Origin: Nilaparvata lugens
Taxonomy: Eukaryota; Arthropoda; Insecta; Hemiptera; Delphacidae
Assembly (NCBI RefSeq): GCF_014356525.2
Contig: NC_052507.1
Span: 434,001 to 498,000 of the forward strand
Direction: 5' to 3'
DNA length: 64,000 nt
The notes under the pieces were generated by a model. That model saw nothing but the letters and a program-made list of their open reading frames with translations, ran no database searches and had not been told where the DNA came from. Shown piece after piece: positions 12,001-24,000 of the stretch. Position 1 is the first letter of the stretch. Each line of letters opens with the position of its first letter. A program made the translations under genes and the position numbers.

Positions 12001-15000
12001 TTGTATAGTAGCGCTGATTGAATTTCCATCTAGCTGTTTACACTGTTGTCAATATTTGCAGTAGCAGAAGTCTTCGGGGTGATTTACAACATTTAATCGG
12101 GATTTTCGTTTAATTATAGTAATAATTGTTTATTCGTGTTTTGTTCTAGATTACTTGACAGAGGACAAGTTCTATAACTAACATTTATTAATAATTGATT
12201 GAATATTTTTGAATGATTGTAGTTCATTTTTGTTGTAGGTTACTGGACAGAGGACAACTTGAAATCGTAGCGGGAGGCTGGGTGATGACCGATGAGGCAA
12301 ACAGTCATTACTATTCTATGATACAGGAAATGATGCACGGCCATCAGTGGCTCAATAACAAGTTGCAGTATAAACCTAGGTAAATTAATAATTATTAAAT
12401 CACCTACAGCTTTAATTAAGGCTGTGCAAAGGCTAAAAATAAACTTTTTACTGGTGATATTTTTCAAAGTTTTTCGATTTGTATATCATCAAGCTATCAA
12501 AATATAAAAGTTTTCTCAGAATTTTTTTTCCGATCATTGATTTTTGAGATATGAGCGCCTATAGTTCAAATTTTTGGAACAGAACATTTCAAATTCGGTA
12601 AGATATAAATCCATGAGAATTAGTGGATAAATTCTTCATGGTATTGATGATTGAATAAAACAAAAATTTCCTGAAAATATTAATTTTTGAGAAAGTTATT
12701 CAATTTACCAAAAATAACTTTTGAGTTATTTTTAGTAAATTGAATAACTTTCTGAAAAATTAATTTTTTCAAAACTTTTTTTTCATAAAATCAACAATAC
12801 CATGAAGAATTTAACCTCTGAATCTCATGGATTTATCTCTTACCGAATTTGAAATGTTCTGTCCCAAAAATTTGAACTTTATACCAGCTTGAGTGAAAGA
12901 AGGAAATTTCTTCAACAGTTAAATTGGAACATAATAGCCCTATACCATGGGATATCTTCTTATGCTATCTTTTCTCTATGCTTTCATTCAAACATTTTGT
13001 GTTATGCATGCATGATAACTTATGATTTAACTCGTATTTTCTTTTGTCGTAATGTTTGTATGTATGTAACGCATTTACGGCCAAACGCATTGATAGAATA
13101 CGATGAGATTTGACAGGAATAATCCTTTTTCAACTGCGCGTCGATGTATACACAAGGTTTTTTGAAATTTTGTATTTTAAGGATAATATGAAAAAAAATG
13201 AGTTTCTCCGATATCACTATACCCACCACCTCCGTAAACAAAGCCGTAGTGCATTCGTGTGACGTCAGCACAGGTAGGGCTCCTGCAACAATAAAAATTC
13301 GTTGATTTCAGCTGATCTATATCAGCTAGTGTTTTTATTGGTGTAGGAGCCCTACCTGTGCTGACGTCATTCGAATGCACTACGGCTTTGTTTACGGAGA
13401 TAGTGCTATATCACTATATCATCTAATCTGAAGATAGGATTAATCAGACTATAGAATTATTCAAAATCAATCAGCTGTCAAGTGGATTATTCATTGAATT
13501 CATTACACAGATGTCTGGAGAAGCAATGTCTATTTCTATAAGGTTTATGGTTTCAATATTTTGTTTTGCATTCATGCGTGCCCATCAGTATTACGTGTAT
13601 CATTATTCTCACATTAAATGTGAAAAACAAATTTAATAGGTGATTAAAAATAATTAAATGAACTAAATAATGCTGAAGAAATTATTATAATATATTTGAT
13701 TGAATATAATTAATTTTCAAATATTTGATAAATATTTTCATCAGATGGAAAGATTATCACGGAACTGGATGAATTATCATATGGAATACAATATTCAAAC
13801 GTGAACTGAGTTTGTTAACATTTCAAACAGGTATATAAACAAATAACAGTTTTTAAGAGTAAATTATGATTCAACTGTGAATGTGATTGAACTGAATCAA
13901 CTAGAACAGGTGACATCAGATACTTGTGGATGAGAAAACTGCTTGAGGACTACTGTTCACAGAACTACTAGTTAGTTCTAAGGCCTGGTTGTAGAAAAGC
14001 CTGTTAACTTTTAATTATGATTAAATTCCATAAGAGCCAATAAGATAATGTTTTTCTGAGTAGAGGGCTTCTCTAATTGGTTGTCGTGGCATTTAATGGG
14101 ATTAGAAGTTAACAGACTTCTGTGCAACCGGGGCTAAGAATATTACAATATTGTAATCTGTATTTATAAATGTTTTGTAAGATAATAATACATTTGATTG
14201 ATTTGATATCATTGAATTACAATATTGTAATCTATATTAAAATTTTTTTAAGATAATAAATGTGATTGATTTGATATCATTGAAGCGGAATTGAATGTTG
14301 TAATGTTTGTAGGTACAGTTGGTCAATCGACCCGTTCGGCTTGTCAGCGACTATGCCCAACCTGCTGCGTAAGATGGGCATGGATGCCCTTGTTATACAG
14401 CGCACCCACTACTCCGTCAAAAAGTACCTCGCCAGGTATGTAACTAATAATCTTTAATAGTATAAAGGAAGGAATTTGCTTATTCATGTAGGATACCTTA
14501 TACTGTATTTTGAAATAAGATTCTCCCATCTTACATTATAAACTTCTGTTCATTTTCGTTTTTACAACTTTATTTTTCACACAACATAATTCTTTGAGCC
14601 TATTTTGTTGCAGAGTCGTCACATAAAGTTAAAATCAGGCATTTAACTTATTTATGAAGCCATAACTACTCCACTTTTCGTTGCACAGATGTCAAAGTAA
14701 ACTATAGCTCCCATAAAACTAAAAACGCCCAATTAGACACATAATTTCGCTGCACAGTCGTCAGAAAGAGCTTATTTATGTCTCCAATAGCTAAAAACGG
14801 TCAGTTAAGTTATGGGCTCGAAGTCGTGCTGTTAAATCCAATATCTACTCTTACCAAATGCATTTTAGAGGTTGTGATAGCTTTTTTGAAAAATGCTTAC
14901 AGAAAACCATCTGTATATAAGTAAATTATTTTTTCTCTCCCTATGTTTTCTCAAGTTGTTTATAAACTCCAAATCGCTAAATATGGTGAGAAATCTCGCC

Positions 15001-17996
15001 AAAAGCCAAGAGTCGCCATATTGTTTATCAATTTCATGTGAGGTCTTTTAGGTCTGTTCACAGTGATGTCAATTGAAACTTTCCCCGATGCCAAGACATT
15101 GGTTGGATAGAAGCATGTACGGAAAAAAGTGAATAGAGCTGCAGTGTGACTTATGTGTGATGCTAATTCGAGATATAGCTAAATGGGCTTCGGCAAACGA
15201 CTGTGCAACGACCAACCAGTTATGTCAGTGATTTTAAACTATGTCTCACATAGCTATGGATGATTTTATGTAACGATGGTGACTTTCAAAATGAAATATT
15301 TCCTACATTTACGGGATAGGAAATACAGGAATGACGGACGCATCATTCCGTCTGAACTACTGAACTGATTAACTTGAAGAAACTTTACATAAAATAACGG
15401 GGCACCGAGCCTCGCTCGTTATTTATTTATTGATAAGCAGAACACAATTATTTTAAATGATTGGGGAAGGACTAACAGGCACAGCCCAAAACTGTTTCTT
15501 CCTCGAATTTTGATTTTTACATTATAAATAATCCAAAAAGTAGGTTATGTTCCATACACTTGAATTCAGGTCCAATTTTCAATCCAAACATTTAAAAACA
15601 GAAAATTTATAATTTAGATTGTTTACAAACCAAATTGAATAACACTCACTAATCACTTAAAACTGTAAAATAATGATTAACTTTGAAAATTATGATATAC
15701 TCTAATTTAGAATGATATACCATGTCATGTCAACAAATCAGATTATGTTGATCAAGTCGATTAAAATTTCTAGATATTATTTCTCGTCAGATAAGCTGAT
15801 TGATTCAACAGCTGAACATAAGTCTGTCTCTCTCCCACACAGGCACTCCCATCTTCCGTTATCAACAGACGACGAAATTATCATGTGTTTTTCCAAGGAT
15901 GAATAATTATTAACCTTTTCATATCCTTCAGCCAGTTTTCCCAGGGATGATACCTAGTGCAATCGAATTTTTAGATCATAAACCTACTATGTTCCAAATT
16001 TCGTAAAAATCGTTAGAGCCGTTTTCGAGATCCATTGGACATGAATATATAAACATATATAAACATTGTCACGTGGTATTTTAGCACTGTTCACAGTGAT
16101 GTCAATTGAAACTTTGCCCGATGCCAAGACATTGGTTGGATAGAAGCATGTACGGAAAAAAGTGAATAGAGCTGCAGTGTGACTTATGTGTGATGCTAAT
16201 TCGAGATATAGCTAAATGGGCTTCCGCAAATGACTGTGCAACGACCAACCAGTTATGTCAGTGATTTTAAACTATGTCTCACATAGCTATGGATGATTTT
16301 ATGTAACGATGGTGACTTTCAAAATGAAATATTTCCTACATTTACGGGATAGGAAATACAGGAATGACGGACGCATCATTCCGTCTGAACTACTGAACTG
16401 ATTAACTTGAAGAAACTTTACATAAAATAACGGGGCACCGAGCCTCGCTCGTTATTTATTTATTGATAAGCAGAACACAATTATTTTAAATGATTGGGGA
16501 AGGACTAACAGGCACAGCCCAAAACTGTTTCTTCCTCGAATTTTGATTTATACATTATAAATAATCCAAAAAGTAGGTTATGTTCCATACACTTGAATTC
16601 AGGTCCAATTTTCAATCCAAACATTTAAAAACAGAAAATTTATAATTTAGATTGTTTACAAACCAAATTGAATAACACTCACTAATCACTTAAAACTGTA
16701 AAATAATGATTAACTTTGAAAATTATGATATACTCTAATTTAGAATGATATACCATGTCATGTCAACAAATCAGATTATGTTGATCAAGTCGATTAAAAT
16801 TTCTAGATATTATTTCTCGTGAGATAAGCTGATTGATTCAACAGCTGAACATAAGTCTGTCTCTCTCCCACACAGGCACTCCCATCTTCCGTTATCAACA
16901 GACGACGAAATTATCATGTGTTTTTCCAAGGATGAATAATTATTAACCTTTTCATATCCTTCAGCCAGTTTTCCCAGGGATGATACCTAGTGCAATCGAA
17001 TTTTTAGATCATAAACCTACTATGTTCCAAATTTCGTAAAAATCGTTAGAGCCGTTTTCGAGATCCATTGGACATGAATATATAAACATATATAAACATT
17101 GTCACGTGGTATTTTAGCACCACAAAATATTTTTGAAATGAACTATTGAACTTTAATAGAATTATAAAATGGAAAGGAAAGATAACCTAGTCAAAGAACC
17201 ACTCAAGTAAAATCGAATGTTGTTAGTGATAAAGAGTAATCGTATTATCTAAAGCGATAAGAAAAAACATGCATAATTGTAATTCAACAATAATGAGGAT
17301 CCATTGGCAGAATTAAAAATTATAAAGCGGCTTATTTATTATTGGCAAATCATAAAAAATAAAAGTTTGCATGTACATTTGAGGTTAGAATTGTTTATTT
17401 ACACTTTTAAATGAATCAATCGATCTAGGACAAATCGATAGTTATTTGAATCAACACCTAACGAATCAGCTGATCGTTCGTTCAAAATAATTAATTCGGG
17501 AAATAATTAATTTATTCTACTAGACCTCCAAGAACATCATTACTGTGAGTGTTTGTTCAAACGAGCTCGTTTTATAAAGGCCTTTTTTATTAGAGTTGGG
17601 GAATTAATCAAAGCGCTATATAAATAAAAATCAGTCAAAGAAAAATTCGCAACGTGTTGAGTGCTATCATATAGTTTATAAGAACGTTTTATGAATTTTA
17701 TTTGATTTATGTAGGAAGCTTACTTCCATGCATGGCACGGACTCATTAAAAACCCTGAGATTTTTTAAATATTAATTTTAATAATTATTATTTGCTAATT
17801 GATCAAAGCATGTCCTATTAAATCTACAGACCGAACAGGTTTTAAATTGTAGAATTCTGAATTGACTTGAAGTCCATGTATCAGTATTAAATACAAATTT
17901 ATAATTTTTAAAGCTCACAAATGTGAATGCTATTAAACCTTGTGATAATTGTTAAACCGTTAAAGAATTTATTTAAAGAAAATTATAGATATAAGA

Positions 17997-18033
<37 letters not shown>

Positions 18034-21000
18034 TTATGGGAATATATTTTGTGCTTTATGTCAGCATACAAAAATCATAGAAGTTTATTTTATCCTAATT
18101 TATCTCGTGTTATACAGTTTGGGCTGTCTCAGTACCAAGAAAAATATTCTGCAGCATATAAAATTAGTGAATCAATTAATATTGATCTTATTAAGAGCAT
18201 TCAGTACTTATCATCCTTTGATGATAGTCACATTAGTCCGCCAGAAAAAATATATTGATAATTATATTAATAAGGTTCCAGTTATATCATATAAGGATCC
18301 AGAGAGCTTCAAGAACTGGCATTGTAAGTTCTAAGGAATTTCAGAAGGATAAATTGGTGGATACCTCTATTCATGGCGAGCGTTTTAAGAATCAACTAGA
18401 AAAAACCATAGTTGGTCTTTATTATCCTCAATTGGATACATGGTTACTGATAATCAGTCATCAACTATCTTTTTGTTTTCCTTATTGGTATTCTTCATGA
18501 ACTTCACAGAAGCAGCGGTAAGAATTATTAATCACCAGTCATTGAACCTTGTGGTGATTAATTATATTTGGAAAATTCATGTATCTACCACTGAGCTAGA
18601 GCTGCGTTTTGAACCCAGCAATTTTGCGAGCCGGACGGCCTTAACTATTTGCGAATTTATTCGCAAATTAGGGACTTTAGCAACCGCTCATATAAACATC
18701 AAGAACACCGTTTCATCTATAAAGGATTTACAATTTACCACTTTACACAAAATGGCTTCACAACGTGGGACTCTATCATAAGAGATAACCCCCCAGGAAG
18801 CACGTCTTTACAACATATAAACATATAAATATATACAGAAATTGCTCGCTGAATATAATAGGATATTCTGAATTCACCAAGGCTCATTTTCATTGTTATT
18901 GATTAATTAATTCTAATTTAATGATTGAAACAAATTGATTTAATTTGTGATACAAAGTTTACGTAAGATTGAAACCCAATCAAATCGTTTTTCTATTCTA
19001 AATTATTACAGTTGTTAATTAATACTTACAATATCAGCATGGAAATATAAAACTAAATTGAATCTATTTGTGCTTCAAACAGACCCTTGTGAAGCACGGG
19101 TTACCTGCTAGTAATAAATGAGTAGAGTCTAAATAACATAAGTTAAGACCTGATCCAGCAGTCGACTATAGTATGGTCCACGTTATAATGACAGTATTTG
19201 ATAAACATTGGTGTGTTATTCTTGTCTATCATCCGGCTACGCAGATAGAGCTATCCTTTTCTAGCTCAGCAACGTCTCCTGATCGTTCTTCAACAATTTA
19301 GATATCCTTTACTATTAAACGAGCAATTTCTGTTTATATGTTTAGATGTTTATATGTTTGTATTTCACCGGATCTCGAAAATGGCTCTAACGATTCTCAC
19401 GAAATGCAGAACATAGTAGGTTTATAATATAAAGATTCGATTACACTAGGTCTCATCCCTGGGAAAACTCGCTGAAGGACATTAAAAGAATAATTATCAT
19501 TCATCCTTGGTGAATTCTCATGAAGAAATTTTAAAGGCAAGTCTACGAATATTTTCTAACCTCAAAATGTTTTATGGAGATGGGAAGTAGGTATTGATGT
19601 TTTTCAACGTTTCTGCCTTGTGTTTTAAAGTACTGTTCTTAATTTTAATGTGAGTAATTGTACATTATAGATATTGAGTGGATTTTGAAATCAATTTGAA
19701 GCTCATTTTTTTGCAAGCCGGACACATTCCAGTAATGTCTCCCGGCTACATAGGCCAAAGTCCTTTTCAGGGCAATCCAGATAGTTACTTACTTAGAATA
19801 GCACAACTTAATATTGAGGGCATGACAAGAGCTAAAGGAGAAATTTGTGGAAAAATGAGTAAAGATCTCAAAATTGACATCATACTGATTCAAGAAACAC
19901 ATGTAGCAGTGAATTTGGATAACAAGCTGAAGATTCCAGGCTATACACTTGTTAACAGTTTAAATCATGATAAGCATGGAATTGCCACATTTGTTACATC
20001 GAATATTGCTTCTAATTGTAGTGGTTTAAATGGAAATAGTCATGCCATAGGCATAGTATACGGAGGGCTGAGTATATTCAATGTGTACAAACCCCCTGGG
20101 GAAGAATGGGAGAACCCTGCCCTCCCTCATGCTGCACATCCGTGCATATATGCTGGCGATTTCAACTCTCATAGCCCTCTGTGGGGCTACAGAACTGAAA
20201 ACAGGGATGGTGAGAGTCTGATTCGATGGGCTGAAGTAAATGATTTTCACTTGGAATATGATGCTAAACAAGGCAGCACTTTTCATTCTGCCAGATGGGG
20301 AACTTCTACCACTCCAGATCTGTGCTTTGTGTCATGTAATAGGGAAGGTAGACCTTTGCATGTGACAAGATCAGTTGAATCAAGATTCCCTAGAAGTCAA
20401 CATAGCATGGTGGTTTTAGAGATTGGCATGAGGTTGCCATGTGTTCAAAATCCTGAACTTCCAAGGTGGAATCTCCGTAAGGCAGTTTGGGCAAAGTTTA
20501 CTGAAGAAGTGGAAAAAACAGTTTCCAGAATCCCTATCAACATATCAAACTATGGAAGGTTCAGCAGACTGCTTTTCATGGCTGCAAAGAGATCTATTCC
20601 AAGAGGCCATAGAAAGAATTATGTCCCATGTTGGAATGCAGAATGTGATGGTTTACTTGCTGAATATAAAGTTTCACCAACTGATGAGCTTGCCAATAGC
20701 CTGATAAAAAATTTGGATGAAGGAAGACGCAATCGTTGGATGGAAGCCATGCAGAGTCTGGATTTCACTCACTCCAGCAGAAAATCATGGAGTTTACTCC
20801 GAAAGCTGAGTGGGAACACAAGATCCATAAAAAGAGCGGATGTGACTCCTGATCAAATAGCTGACATCTTCCAGGAAAATGGTGATATAGATGTGCCCCC
20901 AAAGCTGAAAGCTCAAATGAAGCGGAAACTACAGAAGGAGCTGAAAAACTGCATGCAACAATCCTTTTTGGCTGAGTTGGTAAGTTCTGAAGAGATTATA

Positions 21001-24000
21001 GCTGCCATTAAAAAGATGAAAGGCAATAGAGCACCAGGAGTTGATGGAGTTCTGCCTGAGTTTATCAAGAATTTGGGACCAAAAGCTATAATGTGGCTCT
21101 CAAAGTATTTTTCTGAAGTAATGGCTAGAGCTGAGCTCCCCAAATCCTGGAAACAAACAAAGGTCGTAGCAGTATTGAAGCCAGGAAAAGATCAAAAAGA
21201 TCCAAAAGCTATAGACCAATAGCCCTGTTGTCAGTTGTGTACAAACTTTTTGAACGAGTCCTACTGACAAGAGTAGGGAGCAGAATGGATGAGTGTTTGC
21301 CAGAGGAGCAGGCTGGTTTCAGGGAGGGTAGGAGTTGTGAGGAACAAGTATTGGGGCTCACAACTTACATTGAGCATGGGTTTGAGAGAAACCTCAATCA
21401 GGAGCCGTATTTCTGGACCTTAGTGCAGCATATGACACAGTGTGGAGATCTGGTCTTCTTCTGAAGTTAGCAAGGATCCTGAAATGCAAGGCAACCGTCA
21501 ATCTCTTTGGAGCTATTTTGAGAGACCGTACATGCAGAGTGTCTCTTTATGGTAAACTCAGCACTATAAGAAGATTACAAAATGGTTTACCTCAAGGATC
21601 GGTTCTTTCACCAATTTTGTTCAATGTTTACACTGCAGACCTGCCTGTTACTCAATCACGCAAGTTTATTTATGCCGATGACATTGGGCTTGTTACTCAA
21701 GGTCGAAATTTTGATCAGCTCCAAATTGTGTTGAATGAGGACTTAGAGTTAATGGCAGAATACTTCCAGCAGTGGTTCTTGAAGCCAAACCCGTCCAAAA
21801 CTGTCTCAACAATATTCCATCTCAGTAACCAGCATGCAAAAAAGACAATTGATCTCAGGTTATGTGGCAAAAGAATATCTCATCAGGAAGCTCCCCGTTA
21901 CCTAGGAGTCAGACTTGATAGATCCCTCACATATCGACAACATCTGCAGGGGTTGAGAGATAAACTGAAGACAAGGCTAAATATCATCAGCAAACTTGCG
22001 GGAACAACCTGGGGTTGTGACATGAATGCCCTTCGAACATCAAGTCTTGCACTTCTGTACAGCACAGGGGAGTACTGCTCTTCTGTCTGGGCTCGCAGCA
22101 GACATGTTGAGAAAATTGATACAGTTTTCAATGAAACTATGAGGAAGATTAGTGGGACATTGAGACCAACAGAGACTGAGTGGTTGCCTGTGCTCAGTAA
22201 CATCATGCCTCCAGATCTCAGAAGGTTGGAGAAGAAGAACAAGTTCATTTCCCAGTTACGACACATTCATGAGGATCTCCCAGTCTCAAGAGATTTGGCT
22301 AACCCTCCACCAAGGCGCCTCAAGTCAAGAAGATACTTGAGACTTGACGAGCAAGAGGAAATTAGAAGTGCAAGGGAGTTATGGAGATTGAGATGGTTGC
22401 AGGGAGAGGTCAGGAACAAAGGCCTTGTGGATGACCCAAATGACATTGTTCCTGGCACCCAGCTGAGACGTAGAGAGTGGTGTGGCCTTAACCGGTTCAG
22501 GACGCAGGTGGGAAGGTGTGCTGAGCTGATGACAGCATGGGGATACACATCTGATCCTCTGTGCCAATGTGGACAAATCCAATCAATGAACCACCTTATA
22601 TCTGAGTGTCCACAATACTCCTATCATGGAGGGCTGTCGGCCCTCCATGATGCTGGAGAAGATGCGTGTCAGTGGCTCCAGAACGTTCTAAATTCTATTA
22701 GTATTTGAAATATTAAGTTTAAAATTATGTTTTTTTTTTTTATATAATTTTGGCCTATGTATGCATATGCATATATATATATAACAAAAAAATTTCAAGT
22801 GGAACAGATTGAGCATGAAAATCTCTACAATTGATGTTCAATAACTTTTTCACCTGAAATTGAAAATAATCTCAAAGTTCGAGAAAATGTGATTATTCAA
22901 TTGCAAACTGTTGATTCTATAAAAATGACTAGCCGTCAGGCTCGCTTCGCTCGCCGTATCCGTCTAGCCAGGGGGCTCCGCCCCCTGAACCCCCGACTGG
23001 ATCGTCCAAGAATGAGATCATTTGCATTTTTGCATTTTTCATTTGAGCATTTTTATCATATGTTAAGACGATCCAATCGGGGGTCCAGACTACACGTCTG
23101 GCTAAACGGATATGGCGAGCGAAGCGAGCCTGACGGCTAGTAATATGATATTCCCAGGAATAGCTCTGATTGAAGTAGCAGTGCCCAATCAATTTTTCCG
23201 CGATAAATGCATTTCAATCTTGAACTTGGTGCCAACCTAACAAAGTCAACTCAACTTAATGCCAACCTGACAAAATTATTAATTTAGTTACCAGTTAACA
23301 ACTGTTTCGAAGAGTTACTCTCTCTAGATTATAGTTCTATATTAACATATGGTATGGCCTTTTTTCAATTATAATTAAGAGAATAAGAAGAAGAATATAC
23401 ATGCTAAAAGACGAAGTTTAAACCCTTAAAAACCACCCTTAGAGTTGAAATATTGCCAAAAGATTTCTTAGTGCGGAGGTCCTCTAAAGGGCCAACTGAA
23501 CATACCTACTAAATTTGAACGTTTTTGGTCCGGTAGATTTTTAGTCAGTCAGTCAGTCAGTGAGTGAGTGCCATTTCGCTTTTATATATATAGATAGATT
23601 CACTATGAAGAGATAGCAGACCTCGTGTGTCTCCAGCGTTATTATCCTGTCACCAGCTAGCTCAGATCTTTGAATAGTAGACTTGAGATGCGCATGAACA
23701 CTAGCGTCAGGTGATCAATTTTCATAACGGCAAGGAAAGTTGTGTGAGTGAGCCACACCAGATTTTCTCTATTGTACTATAGATATTGCGGATCAGCTGA
23801 GCGTTTCATAAATAGTTTGTTATAAATGTTGTGAATTATTGTGGGTTTGCAGGAATAAACAGCTGGAGTTTCGCTGGCGTCAGACATGGGACGATGTGGG
23901 CCAAACTGAGCTAATGACACACATGATGCCCTTCTACAGCTACGATGTGCCGCATACCTGTGGCCCCGATCCCAAGGTATGTTTTGTGCTATTTTTCTGT

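Noticed and set aside
15054..17119. Long terminal repeats of an LTR retrotransposon
   Set aside because: The copies are directly adjacent with no internal region and lack TG...CA ends, so a tandem duplication fits better.
18001..18334. 135-codon + frame starting [17 protein letters not shown]
   Set aside because: It reads through a TA microsatellite (IYIYIYIYI) and has no domain; only the later part is listed as an unrecognised stretch.
18591..18640. Possible minus-strand tRNA (TAGCTCAGTGG and GGTTCAAAAC words)
   Set aside because: The box B-like word precedes the box A-like word on that strand, so the order is wrong for a tRNA.
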